Assembly (NCBI GenBank): GCA_016716475.1
Contig: JADJWG010000001.1
Location: 992,001-1,056,000, forward strand
Direction: 5' to 3'
DNA: 64,000 bases
From: Phycisphaerales bacterium
Lineage (GTDB): Bacteria; Planctomycetota; Phycisphaerae; UBA1845; Fen-1342
The position numbers and the translations under genes are program-made. The notes under the pieces were generated by a model that was not told where the DNA came from, ran no database searches, and was given only the letters and a program-made list of their open reading frames with translations. Of this stretch, positions 17,792-26,976 are shown in pieces; position 1 is the first letter of the stretch; each line of letters starts with the position of its first letter.

Positions 17792-20248
17792 TCAATCCGT
17801 CCAGGGCGGTCCGGCGGCACCAGGCAGGAGACGTTGCAGATCCTCCCCGGCGGTCTCCGGTACGAGCGGCAGCGGGCCATCCTCGGCCACCGTCGCGCCG
17901 GCCCGCCACTCGTTGACCGACCGGGCCCCGTGCAACACAAGCGTTATACCGCGGCCAACCAGGGGTGCCTGCAGCGTGAGTGTGGTGTCGGCGGCTTTCA
18001 GGGTGATAGTGAGGACATCGCCCGCTTGCGCAATCTCGGCCTGGGGCGCCGGCCGGCGTGACTCTGCGGCGTCCGTGACGAGCGCATGCACGAAGATGAT
18101 CTCTTTACCACGTTCCAGCGGCTCCACCTCGATGCGACCCCAATGCGGGGACCGCCCGAGCGCGGCACCGAACACGGTCGGCCGCGCCAAGCGGTACCAG
18201 GCATTCCGCAGGTCGCCGCGCTCGGCGGGAACGATGAGGCGCTCGAAGCCCAGGGGCGCACCTCCGTAATAAGGGCGGTCCGCATGTCGCCCATCGGGGA
18301 TGCGAAGCTGCTCCCCTGGACCGCCGACTACGCGCACAGCGCGCGGCACGGGAGACAGACTGTTGAACCAGAGGGCACCGTCGCGTTCTGTCCAGCGCAG
18401 CCAGTTGGCTTCGTCCACGCGCCAGACGCCGGCGTCGTTCGCTGTTCCGGCGATACGCTGCTCGTCACGCAGATCGCGCCCATCGATCGTGGGACGGGTG
18501 GGTAATTGCAGTAACCAGGTCGGCACTGGGCTGCTGCGGCCGGGCGTAACCCGGGTGAGCGTGACGCGGTCGATGACCAGCAGCACGCCCTCGACGACGA
18601 AAACGAACTCGCGCGTGTAGGCGGAAAAGTCGCGGCGGTCATACGCCGCGCTCAGGTCCAGAGCAAGATATGCCACGGTGTCGGGCAGTTGGTCGTAGGC
18701 GAGCGTCGTGCCGCGGCTGCGGTCTTGCCGGTCGAGCGGCGTAGCGAAGTCGACGCAGGTGTTTTCGAGCGCACGCTGTCCGCCGACGGGGAGGTAGAGC
18801 TGGTTGTACCAGCGCGCGACGCGCGCGGTATCCCACAGCACAATGGTATTGTGAGCGATGCTCGCCGTTGCAAATTGCTCGAAATCGAAGGCGGCGCGGT
18901 CGGGGCCGAGAAACTGTCCACCGCCTTTGGCGGTAGTGGCCTCGAAAACAATGTCGTCGCCGGCATCACCCACCAGCAGGCCGCCGCGGCGCACGAGGAA
19001 GTGGCCGGCATCGAAGTGCTGGCGGCGGCGCAGGAACGGGGCGGCCGCGTTGATCCAGACCTGGGTTTCTTCGGGGCCACGGCCACCGCGAAAAATGACC
19101 GCACCACCGAGATGACGAGCGATCGGCAGGCGCTGCGGATCGGCCGCGGGCAAGCCGCGGGCGTCGTAGAGCAACGGTACCCAGCGCCAGAATGCAGCCG
19201 GATCGGGTGCCGTGGCGGCGCGCGCCTGGGCTTCGACCCGGCGGGCCGCCCACACGGCGGAAGGATCACGGGTCCGGACCGCAAGCAGGTGCGCAATCAG
19301 CGGCTGGCCATCGGACCAGCGGTCAACGGGACTGGTAGGGGCATTGCCACCATCGTCACGAAGGAAGCCCTGCTGCAAACCAGGGTGCTCGTGGGTCGCG
19401 AGGAGGTAGTGCTCGAGCCAGCGGGCCATGCGCGGGCCGTAGTCGTTCCAGAGATCGCGTTCAAGCAGCAAGCCCCCGAGTTCGATCGCCAGCGCAGCGC
19501 CGAGTTCCTCGCGCGGGGCGGCATCGGGACCGGTGGGATGTGGAGTGCGCAGCGCGAGGAACGCCGGTAGTGTGCGGGGGATATATGCGCGGGCGGCGGT
19601 GAGGATGTCCTCGCGGCGCTGCTGCCAGGCCACACTGGGGTCGTCAGCGTCGTCCACCGCGAGGGCCAGGGCAAGCGCTGCGAGACGTGTTTCGAAGACC
19701 CGCGAATCGAGTGGACTGTCACCCATGGCAAGGGTTTGCGCCCAGGCACGGGCCTCGACGACAAAAGTCTCACGGACCTCGCGGGGAATCGCACTCCAGC
19801 ACCAGTCCAGGGCCAGCACCAACTCCAGCAGCGAGGTGGTGGTCGGCGGCACGCGCAGCGCCTCGACGACCAGTGTGACGCGCGCACTGTCATCCGGATC
19901 GTTGGGGGTCAACAGGTGCAGGAATGCGGCCGCCAGCACTTCGCCCGGCAGGGTCTCACCCGAGACACGGCCAGCGAATGCGGTGCGCAGAGCCAGGTAG
20001 TCGGGAGCCAGGGCTCCGGCGCGACCCCATGCTGGATCCGGGGTGCCGTCGATCGACAGGCCGGCGAGGTGCCGCAGGCGCGGCAACTCACTGCGTGTGA
20101 GCAACAGACGCGGGTGCTCCGCAGCGGCGGGCAGGGCGAAGCACACGGCAACGACGATTGCGAGCCGGGAGCGGAACAAGCGGCCGACAGGGTGGGCGGG
20201 ACGTCGCGGGGGGGAAAGCACCATACGTCTCCACAAGGACTTACGCAT
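17792..20248 (-). CDS. Heparinase II/III-like secreted protein
   Basis: 818 residues with an N-terminal signal or anchor helix at about 27-43 (IVVAVCFALPAAAEHPRLLLT). The N-terminal half is an alpha/alpha-toroid typical of polysaccharide lyases. The C-terminal half has the heparinase II/III beta-sandwich signature: QHFDAGHFLVRRGGLLVGDAG near 436, then IAHNTIVLWD, and EFVFVVEGVLLVIDRV. In characterised relatives a Tyr/His pair performs beta-elimination on uronic-acid polymers; the exact residues and substrate here are not certain. Clusters with the UbiA-like gene downstream. ATG start with AAGGAC upstream. Confidence 0.78.
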   Translation of the reverse strand: MRKSLWRRMVLSPPRRPAHPVGRLFRSRLAIVVAVCFALPAAAEHPRLLLTRSELPRLRHLAGLSIDGTPDPAWGRAGALAPDYLALRTAFAGRVSGETLPGEVLAAAFLHLLTPNDPDDSARVTLVVEALRVPPTTTSLLELVLALDWCWSAIPREVRETFVVEARAWAQTLAMGDSPLDSRVFETRLAALALALAVDDADDPSVAWQQRREDILTAARAYIPRTLPAFLALRTPHPTGPDAAPREELGAALAIELGGLLLERDLWNDYGPRMARWLEHYLLATHEHPGLQQGFLRDDGGNAPTSPVDRWSDGQPLIAHLLAVRTRDPSAVWAARRVEAQARAATAPDPAAFWRWVPLLYDARGLPAADPQRLPIARHLGGAVIFRGGRGPEETQVWINAAAPFLRRRQHFDAGHFLVRRGGLLVGDAGDDIVFEATTAKGGGQFLGPDRAAFDFEQFATASIAHNTIVLWDTARVARWYNQLYLPVGGQRALENTCVDFATPLDRQDRSRGTTLAYDQLPDTVAYLALDLSAAYDRRDFSAYTREFVFVVEGVLLVIDRVTLTRVTPGRSSPVPTWLLQLPTRPTIDGRDLRDEQRIAGTANDAGVWRVDEANWLRWTERDGALWFNSLSPVPRAVRVVGGPGEQLRIPDGRHADRPYYGGAPLGFERLIVPAERGDLRNAWYRLARPTVFGAALGRSPHWGRIEVEPLERGKEIIFVHALVTDAAESRRPAPQAEIAQAGDVLTITLKAADTTLTLQAPLVGRGITLVLHGARSVNEWRAGATVAEDGPLPLVPETAGEDLQRLLPGAAGPPWTD

Positions 20249-20391
20249 AGAGTGCCCGGACGGACGGCGGGCGCCAAGCGAGGCGCACGGGAATCATGAA
20301 AGGGGTCCTATGCCGCTCCGGCAACATGTCCGTACCGCAAGCGCGGGCACAATGGTTTCCAGATAGAATCTCCGTGCCACAGGAGGTGCCC

Positions 20392-22023
20392 ATGTCGACA
20401 ACCGTTGCCGCTCCTACCCCGGTGTTTCCCACCTGCATGGATGACGTGCCCGCCGCGGTGCGGGTCGGCTTCTACGATGCCGGTGCGCAGTATCTCATTG
20501 CCGGCGAGGTGCGCCACTGGGACGGCCCGCTGCAAGAGATTACATCACCTGTGTGCTTCACCGGAGATGGGACACCCCGACCACAACCGCTCGGGCACTA
20601 CCCGCTGATGACCGGCGTCGAGGCCGAGGCGGCGCTCGCGGCCGCGCGCCGTGCCTACGACCACGGGCAAGGGGCGTGGCCGGCAATGTCGGTCGCCGAG
20701 CGGATACGGCATGTCGAGGCGTTTATCCCGCGGATGACGGCGGTCCGCGACGAAGTCGTACGGCTGCTGATGTGGGAAATCGGCAAGACCCTCCCGGATG
20801 CGCGCAAGGAATTTGACCGCACGGTGGAGTACATCCGCGCCACGATCCAGGCGCTGAAAGAGCTCGACCGGACCAGTTCGCGATTTGCCGTCGAACAGGG
20901 GTTTGTCGCGCAGATCCGCCGCAGCCCGCTCGGCGTCGTGCTGTGCATGGGGCCCTACAACTACCCCCTGAACGAGACCTTTACGACGCTGATCCCGGCA
21001 CTGATCATGGGCAATACCGTCATTTTCAAGCCGCCCAAGTACGGTGTCCTGCTCCATGCGCCGCTGCTGCGGGCCTTCGCGGATTCGTTCCCACCCGGCG
21101 TCGTAAACACGGTGTACGGCGACGGGGCGACCGTGGTCGGTCCCCTGCTGACCTCAGGTGCGCTCGACGTGCTCGCCTTTATCGGCTCGGCGCGGGTCGC
21201 GTCGTTGCTCAAGCATCAGCATCCGCGGCCGAATCGCTTGCGCTGCGTGCTCGGGCTCGAAGCGAAGAACCCGGCGATTCTCCTGGCCGACGCCGACCTC
21301 GAGTTGGCCGCGCGCGAGTGTGCGACCGGCGCACTCTCCTACAACGGCCAGCGCTGTACCGCACTCAAGATCCTCTTCGTGCACCGTGCGATCGAAGCGG
21401 CCTTCTGTGAGCGCTTTGCGGCCGCGGTCGAGCAGCTTCGCGTCGGCATGCCCTGGGAGGACGGCGTGACCATCACGCCCCTGCCCGAAGAGGGGAAGGG
21501 CGCGTGGCTGGGCGAACTGGTGGCCGAGGCCCGGAACGCCGGGGCGCACGTGCTGAATCGCGGTGGCGGCACAATCGACGGCACGCTGTACTACCCCGCC
21601 GTGCTGGCACCCACACGGCCGGATCTGCGCATCTGCCAGGTGGAGCAGTTCGGGCCGGTGGTTCCGATCGTGCCATTCGATGACGAGGCCGAAGTGTTGC
21701 GTTGGGTGATTGACAGCCCGGTGGGACAGCAGGCGGCCCTGTTCGGGCGGAATGCGCGACAAATCGGGCAATGGGTGGACGGACTTGTGAACCAGGTGTG
21801 CCGGGTCAATCTCAACAGCCAGTGCCAGCGCGGTCCGGACGTGTTCCCGTTTACCGGGCGGAAAGATTCGGCGGAGGGTACGCTGTCGGTCTCAGATGCA
21901 CTGCGGGTGTTCTCGATCCGCAGTCTCGTGGCGGCGAAGGATGACGAAGCGAACGAGGAACTGATCTCGGAGATCGTGCGCGGGCGGTACTCCAAGTTCC
22001 TCAGTACGGACTTCGTGTTCTAA
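20392..22023 (+). CDS. gapN: NADP-dependent non-phosphorylating glyceraldehyde-3-phosphate dehydrogenase-like aldehyde dehydrogenase
   Basis: 543 residues. Aldehyde dehydrogenase fold with GPYNYPLNET near 191, FKPPKYG, the GlnArgCys motif YNGQRCTALKI carrying the catalytic Cys near 322, and LGLEAKNPAIL carrying the general-base Glu. The QRCTA context and the unusual EAKNPA in place of ELGGK fit the GapN / plant NP-GAPDH group, which oxidises glyceraldehyde-3-phosphate straight to 3-phosphoglycerate and makes NADPH. At 543 it is longer than the usual 475-500. The ATG has a perfect AGGAGG. A phosphorylating GapA is also encoded at 44582, so this would be a bypass. Confidence 0.85.
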   Translation: MSTTVAAPTPVFPTCMDDVPAAVRVGFYDAGAQYLIAGEVRHWDGPLQEITSPVCFTGDGTPRPQPLGHYPLMTGVEAEAALAAARRAYDHGQGAWPAMSVAERIRHVEAFIPRMTAVRDEVVRLLMWEIGKTLPDARKEFDRTVEYIRATIQALKELDRTSSRFAVEQGFVAQIRRSPLGVVLCMGPYNYPLNETFTTLIPALIMGNTVIFKPPKYGVLLHAPLLRAFADSFPPGVVNTVYGDGATVVGPLLTSGALDVLAFIGSARVASLLKHQHPRPNRLRCVLGLEAKNPAILLADADLELAARECATGALSYNGQRCTALKILFVHRAIEAAFCERFAAAVEQLRVGMPWEDGVTITPLPEEGKGAWLGELVAEARNAGAHVLNRGGGTIDGTLYYPAVLAPTRPDLRICQVEQFGPVVPIVPFDDEAEVLRWVIDSPVGQQAALFGRNARQIGQWVDGLVNQVCRVNLNSQCQRGPDVFPFTGRKDSAEGTLSVSDALRVFSIRSLVAAKDDEANEELISEIVRGRYSKFLSTDFVF

Positions 22024-22042
22024 TCCGGTGCAGCGACCACAT

Positions 22043-22060
22043 GAAGCACGCTCGTGCTTC
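22043..22060. terminator. Terminator-like hairpin after gapN-like gene
   Basis: GAAGCAC (22043-22049) pairs with GTGCTTC (22054-22060) around a four-base loop, just after the gapN stop and just before the stop of the opposing reductase gene. CGGTTTCTC follows, a modest T-containing tail. Confidence 0.45.
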
Positions 22061-22067
22061 CGGTTTC

Positions 22068-22922
22068 TCACCAGTACCGTTCAAAGTGCAGATTGCCTGG
22101 GCCTTCACGGCTGTCGGTGATGAAGCCCCGCGTTTCGAGCAGCACCTGCACACCGTCGATCATCTCCGGGTTGCCGCAGAGGAAGACGTGACACTCGGCC
22201 GGGGTTAGCGGGGCACCGACTAGGCGCTCGTAGGTCGCGGGCTCGAGCGCCGCCTGCACGCGCCCGCGGAGTCCCTCGAACGGGACGTCGGCCGGCTCGC
22301 GCGTGATGAGCGGGATGTAACGGACGCGCTCATCGCCGCGCACGTACCGGGCGATTTCCTCCCGATAACCGAGGTCGCCGACGTACCGGGCACCGTGGAT
22401 GAGCACGAAGCGCCGCCAGCGATTTTCACCGTGGAACGTCCGCAGCATCGAGATGAAGGGAGCGATGCCCGTACCGGTCGAGACCATGACCAGGTCCTTG
22501 TCCGGCGGCGCGACATCCATCGTGAACTCACCCTTGGCCTGCTCCTCCATCCAGAGCCGGCCGCCAACCTCGATCTCCCACAGCCGGGGCGTGAGGGAGC
22601 CCTCGTCGATCCGTACCACGAAGAACTCGGCATAATCGCTTTGTTTCGGGGACGAGGCGATCGAGTAGGCACGACGGGTCATCCGAATCCGGGGCGGGCG
22701 CCCCCCCCGCGGGATGCTCGTCTGCTCCGCGAGCGGCTTGGGTAGTCCCAGGCGGAAAAACTGACCGGGCTTGAAGGGCGGCATGCGGCCGGAGTCCGGG
22801 CGGACTTTCACAATGCTGAGTGTGTCGGTCAGGTCGACGCGCTCAATGAGTGTGGCGTTCGTGGGATCCGTGTCCATGGTGTCATGGGTACCCGGCGCGG
22901 GCGGCGTCTCTAGGTTCGACAT
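22068..22922 (-). CDS. fpr: Ferredoxin--NADP+ reductase
   Basis: 284 residues, single-domain-pair FAD/NADP reductase. FAD-binding RRAYSIASSP near 88 and the GxL...G loop near 113-123; NADP-binding STGTGIAPFISML near 153; CGNPEMID near 253; C-terminus HFERYW with an aromatic end, as in bacterial Fpr. It transfers electrons between ferredoxin or flavodoxin and NADP(H). The N-terminal 20 residues before LIERVDL are a proline-rich extension. It is convergent with the gapN-like gene. ATG at 22922. Confidence 0.92.
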   Translation of the reverse strand: MSNLETPPAPGTHDTMDTDPTNATLIERVDLTDTLSIVKVRPDSGRMPPFKPGQFFRLGLPKPLAEQTSIPRGGRPPRIRMTRRAYSIASSPKQSDYAEFFVVRIDEGSLTPRLWEIEVGGRLWMEEQAKGEFTMDVAPPDKDLVMVSTGTGIAPFISMLRTFHGENRWRRFVLIHGARYVGDLGYREEIARYVRGDERVRYIPLITREPADVPFEGLRGRVQAALEPATYERLVGAPLTPAECHVFLCGNPEMIDGVQVLLETRGFITDSREGPGNLHFERYW

Positions 22923-23134
22923 CGCGTGCTACAGTTCCTGCGTAAAAAGTGTCGGGGCAGTGACGGAAAACCCTGATGATAGCCGCGCCACGGGCAGGCC
23001 GCGGGGCGGGTGAACACGACGCCCTCACCCGAAGTTCGTGGTGGATGGCACAGGCAGCCGGGCGCCGGGCGAGAACGCTGGACGGCGGCGCCGCGACGAG
23101 CGTGCACGTGTCATGGCACCTCCCGGGGGCGCTG

Positions 23135-24355
23135 TTACGGCCGCGCCGGTTCGGACTGTTGGCGGACCCGCAGCTCGCCGTCCGGGGTCAGGCCGAGGAA
23201 CTCCGCGATAAAGAGTTGTGGCGTCTCGACCCCCTCGCGTTTCGACGTCCACATCAAATAGCGACCGTCCGGGGAGAACACCGGCAGCCCGTCGAAATCG
23301 GGCTGTGACGTCACCCGGTAACGCTCGGAACCATCATCGCGGACGAGGTACAGGTCGAAGTTCGGCCGACCGCGGTGATCGGCGTGCGTGTAGATCAGCC
23401 ACTTGTTGGACGGGTGCCAGAACGGGCACCAATGGAACGTCCGGTTGTCGGTGACAGCGCGCTCGTCGTCGCCGGCGAAGCGATTGACGAAGATCTGCAG
23501 GTTGCCGGAACCCGTCCGGTCCGAACGGTAGACGATGCGCTTGCCGTCCGGGCTGAAGAAAGGGCCGCCATCGCCACCGGGCGTATTCGTAACCCGTCGC
23601 GGATTGTTCCCGTCGGCATCCATGATGTAGATTTCCTGATCGCCGTCACGGAAGGAACTGAACACGATGTACTTGCCACAGGGCGAGTAAGAGCCCTCGG
23701 CGTCATACGCATCCGTGTTCGTGAGCCGCTTCAATTCACCGGTCGCAAGGGTGTACTCATAGATCTGCATGCCGGGGTAGTAGCGCCAGGCGTAGCCGCG
23801 GCTGGCCGCCCCGCCACCACCGTGGCGGGGGCGTTCCTGGGCGGGGGCGGCGTCATCCGATGCGCCGCCACCGGGGTGTCCGGCGGGCCGCTCGCCGGCG
23901 CTGTCGTGGCCCGCACCGCGCTCTTCCCCGCGCGGCCTCATTGGCTCAAAGTCGGCCGGCGGGCGCAGGTCCTCATGGTTTGAAGCAAACAAGACTTTCT
24001 CGCCGCTGGGGTGGAAGTAGGCACAGGTGGTGGCGCCCGCGCCCGTGCTGATCATCTTCAGGTCGGAGCCGTCCAGGTTCATGATGTAAATCTGGTAGTC
24101 TTCCTTGCCGAGCGGATAGGCCTGGAAACAGATCTTCCGGCCGTCGGCGGAGAAATAGGCCTCGCCGGCGCGCTCAAAGCCCATTTCCTTGCTCGTCAGT
24201 TGCCGCACATTGCGGAACCACAGGGACTCGTCGTGAGTATCACTGGCAGCGGGGGTCGGCTGGGTGCGGGTTGCGGCTAGGAGCAGGCCCGTGCCTCCCA
24301 GTGCCAGAACACCCAGCAACCCCGTCAGCAACCAAGTACGGTTTGGAGTACGCAT
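23135..24355 (-). CDS. TolB-like WD40/PD40 beta-propeller protein, exported
   Basis: 406 residues from the ATG at 24355 (GAGG about 10 bases upstream), giving a clean N-terminal hydrophobic segment (9-27, LLTGLLGVLALGGTGLLLA). At least six PD40 blades of the form FSxDGxxIxF are visible, such as FSADGRKICFQA, FHPSGEKVLFAS, FSPDGKRIVYRS and FSPDGRYLMWTS. A glycine/histidine-rich insertion (about 145-185) interrupts the propeller. It resembles TolB and the propeller of prolyl oligopeptidase-like proteins but carries no peptidase domain. Envelope location is likely. An in-frame ATG at 24490 would add 45 arginine-rich residues and hide the signal; less likely. Confidence 0.8.
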   Translation of the reverse strand: MRTPNRTWLLTGLLGVLALGGTGLLLAATRTQPTPAASDTHDESLWFRNVRQLTSKEMGFERAGEAYFSADGRKICFQAYPLGKEDYQIYIMNLDGSDLKMISTGAGATTCAYFHPSGEKVLFASNHEDLRPPADFEPMRPRGEERGAGHDSAGERPAGHPGGGASDDAAPAQERPRHGGGGAASRGYAWRYYPGMQIYEYTLATGELKRLTNTDAYDAEGSYSPCGKYIVFSSFRDGDQEIYIMDADGNNPRRVTNTPGGDGGPFFSPDGKRIVYRSDRTGSGNLQIFVNRFAGDDERAVTDNRTFHWCPFWHPSNKWLIYTHADHRGRPNFDLYLVRDDGSERYRVTSQPDFDGLPVFSPDGRYLMWTSKREGVETPQLFIAEFLGLTPDGELRVRQQSEPARP

Positions 24356-24609
24356 GGTCAGCATTACCTCATAGCGGTCGGGCGCTCGCCCCGGGGGACT
24401 CCGGGCTGGTCCGGCAGACCGCGGCCGGTCCAACATGATGCGCGCCCGGGGCGCCCGGGGGAAGCGAAAAAAGCGAGAAAGCCGATTCATGGGATGCCCC
24501 TTATAACGGAGATGATGGTGGCCAACGCGCACGCTCGTGATCGCGTCCGGCAAGAGATACGGGTGTACGGATACGTGGGGGCCGCGCCGCGGTATCCTGA
24601 CTGCCCAAC

Positions 24610-25815
24610 ATGATCCCCGCGCTGGACCCATTCCTTCCTACCGCACTGCCCGTCCTGCTATTCCTCGTGTGGTGGCCCGTCGCGGTGGCGTGGCCGCACC
24701 GGTACCGATCCGCCTTCTGGATCCTCGCCAGTCTGACGACACTCACCTGCATCGCCGGCTGGGAGTTCGCCGCCGCGTTGTGCGGAGCTCATGTGCTCGG
24801 GTATGGGATCATTGAGGCCGCCGCGCGCCTCCAGTACGCCCGGCGCGTGGTGTTCGCGGCGACGTTCGTGCTGCTCCATGCGGCTTACTTCGCATGCTTC
24901 GCTCTGCCGGTGCCCTCCGCGTACGCCCACGCGGGCGGCGCCAACGCCCCGGGCGTGTTCGTCTTCTTCAGCGGGATCGCACTCAGCTTTCTGCGGCTCG
25001 TCCGCTACCTGCACGACCGGTTGCGGCACGACGCTCCACCGCTTGCACCGCAGGATTTCTTCGCAACGCTCCTGTTTTTCCCGCAGTTCCGCCACGGACC
25101 GGTGGAGACGCCACACGAGTTCGCGGCCCAGATGGCCGTCGCCCAGCCGCGTGGGGTGGACCTGCTCGCGGGCTTGGCGCGCGTCGTCGCCGGCCTCGCG
25201 ACCTTCGCAGTGTTCCTCGCCGTGCTGCGACTGTTCCGGAAGGCTTTGCCGGAAGAAATCCTGGCCGCCCCGGAGCGTCTGTTCCAGTTTGCGGCGGACC
25301 TGGCGCCCTGGCAGGCGTGGGTCGTGTTAGTCACGCCGGCCGTGGCGCTGTACTTCGCCGAAAGCGCGTACGCCAGCATGCAACTCGGCGTGTCGCGGGC
25401 GTTCGGTGTGCAGGGGCGGGAGAACTTCCGCTTTCCGTTCCTCGCAACGGATCCGCGCGTGGTCTGGCACCGGTGGAACATCACGCTGTCGACCTGGCTG
25501 CGCGACTGTATCTACGTCCCGCTCGGCGGGAACCGGCGACGGAAGTACCTGAACATCGTGCTGACGTTTGTGTACTGCGGGCTGCTGCACGGGCCGCAGT
25601 TGCGGTGCCTCGCCTGGGGCTTATGGGCGGGGTCGACGGTGGCGATCTACGCGTACTGGGCGGACCTGCGGGCGGTGGACGCCGAGCCGCGGACGGGCCT
25701 GGGGCGCCTCGTGGCTCGCGTGCTCACTTTCCTGTGGTTCTGTGTCGGGGTGACGATCATCCTCGACGCGGACACGCTCGGCTGGCCACTCTTCCGGCGC
25801 CTGGTCGGCCTGTAA
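24610..25815 (+). CDS. MBOAT-family membrane O-acyltransferase
   Basis: 401 residues with about 10 transmembrane helices. Family marks: FFPQFRHGPVETP near 157, the invariant WHRWNITLSTWLRDCIYVPLGGNRRR near 282 and the catalytic-histidine helix TFVYCGLLHGPQ near 319. The pattern is closest to DltB/AlgI-type enzymes that move acyl groups across the membrane to cell-surface polymers or polysaccharides. The donor is unknown and no DltD/AlgJ-type SGNH partner is in the window. The ATG lacks a strong ribosome site. Divergent from the TolB-like gene. Confidence 0.88.
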   Translation: MIPALDPFLPTALPVLLFLVWWPVAVAWPHRYRSAFWILASLTTLTCIAGWEFAAALCGAHVLGYGIIEAAARLQYARRVVFAATFVLLHAAYFACFALPVPSAYAHAGGANAPGVFVFFSGIALSFLRLVRYLHDRLRHDAPPLAPQDFFATLLFFPQFRHGPVETPHEFAAQMAVAQPRGVDLLAGLARVVAGLATFAVFLAVLRLFRKALPEEILAAPERLFQFAADLAPWQAWVVLVTPAVALYFAESAYASMQLGVSRAFGVQGRENFRFPFLATDPRVVWHRWNITLSTWLRDCIYVPLGGNRRRKYLNIVLTFVYCGLLHGPQLRCLAWGLWAGSTVAIYAYWADLRAVDAEPRTGLGRLVARVLTFLWFCVGVTIILDADTLGWPLFRRLVGL

Positions 25816-25857
25816 ACGCCGTGTGGCGGCGCTACGGAACTCGTGCCAGCCGGGGAC

Positions 25858-26844
25858 CTACTTGCGCGGTACCGGGCCCGTCCACCACCACAACCCGGCC
25901 GGAGCGAAGTTGTAATGGGACGCCTGTCCAAAGCCAGGCAGACTCCCCCAGCACAACGGGCAGACAAAGGTGGATTGTCCGCCGACGACAGCGCGGCCAA
26001 AGCAATCGTTGTGCCTTTGGAGGATTGGGCTTTGAAGTGCTCGGACGGTCGACACTCGGCGAACGGCCCCGTCCAGCGAGAGCATGTTGATCGCACCGTT
26101 ATGACGCGCCGTGAGCCAGGTGGGCCCCGCGTACCATGGACGGTTCCCGTCATCCCAAAGTAAGCGCCCGCCGTCACGCCACGCTCTTGCGGCCTCCTGC
26201 CCGGTCACGGCCCCCATGAGGAGGGTGATCTCCTGCACATCGTCCGGGCCGACCTCTGCAAGCAGGATGGTGTTGGCAGGCCGCTGGGGACTGTAGCGCT
26301 CCGTGTTCATGAGGTGCGAGCCCGCATGGCGGAAGAAATAGGACATGCCGTAGCCACAGGCGTGCATGCCCGCTTCGTTGCGTTCTTCAAAGTCGAACGT
26401 TGCCCGGAAAGGGTCACCGGGGCAGATCAGAGCGCGCGGGTCACCGAAGTAGGCCGGCGTCAGCAGGTAGAACCACAGATTGCGCTTCGGGACGCCCCAG
26501 GCGGCCTCGCTCCAGGTGGAGCCGACACTGTCTCCGTAGACGCTCTCCGGTGAATGGGATTGCGGCAGCCAACCCTTGTGCTCGTTGACGTACATGCGAA
26601 GCGCGAGTGCCAGTTGACTGGTATTCGCACCACACGCAACCGCTTGGGCCTGGCGGCGGGCGTTCTGCATCGACGGCAGCAGCAGCGAAATCAGCAAGGC
26701 GATGATCGCCACGACGACCAGCAATTCAATCAGGGTGAAAGCTTTCAGCCCCCGCGCACACCTGCCCCCCGCAACCTGCCGCAGGACTCCTGCCCCCGCG
26801 GTCCCCGTCACGGTTGAACACGCATGGTTGCTCATACCCGTCAT
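25858..26844 (-). CDS. Type II secretion/pilin-like pseudopilin (DUF1559-like)
   Basis: 328 residues. The prepilin peptidase site is [20 protein letters not shown] at about 32, with the conserved Glu at +5, followed by [36 protein letters not shown], which is highly characteristic of the large planctomycete pseudopilin families. The C-terminal globular part includes CPGDPF and a DUF1559-like ending with [11 protein letters not shown], plus CPLCWG. The N-terminal pre-peptide is long (about 34 residues); M4 at 26835 is an equally good start. Such proteins are often encoded singly in great numbers; their individual roles are unknown. Convergent with the MBOAT gene. Confidence 0.85.
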   Translation of the reverse strand: MTGMSNHACSTVTGTAGAGVLRQVAGGRCARGLKAFTLIELLVVVAIIALLISLLLPSMQNARRQAQAVACGANTSQLALALRMYVNEHKGWLPQSHSPESVYGDSVGSTWSEAAWGVPKRNLWFYLLTPAYFGDPRALICPGDPFRATFDFEERNEAGMHACGYGMSYFFRHAGSHLMNTERYSPQRPANTILLAEVGPDDVQEITLLMGAVTGQEAARAWRDGGRLLWDDGNRPWYAGPTWLTARHNGAINMLSLDGAVRRVSTVRALQSPILQRHNDCFGRAVVGGQSTFVCPLCWGSLPGFGQASHYNFAPAGLWWWTGPVPRK

Positions 26845-26976
26845 CGTACCCGGTCTGACCCACTACTTGCCAGTGCCAGCGCAGGCCAGCACACGTGGCG
26901 GGGACAATCGCTGCTACCATTCCTGTGTCAGGCCACTGGCCGATGGACACGCACCGCCATTCAGGAGGAGCTCACG

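Noticed and set aside
24356..24490. N-terminal extension of the TolB-like protein from an ATG at 24490
   Set aside because: The added 45 residues are arginine/proline-rich and would bury the signal helix; the ATG at 24355 has a better placed ribosome site and gives a typical exported N-terminus.
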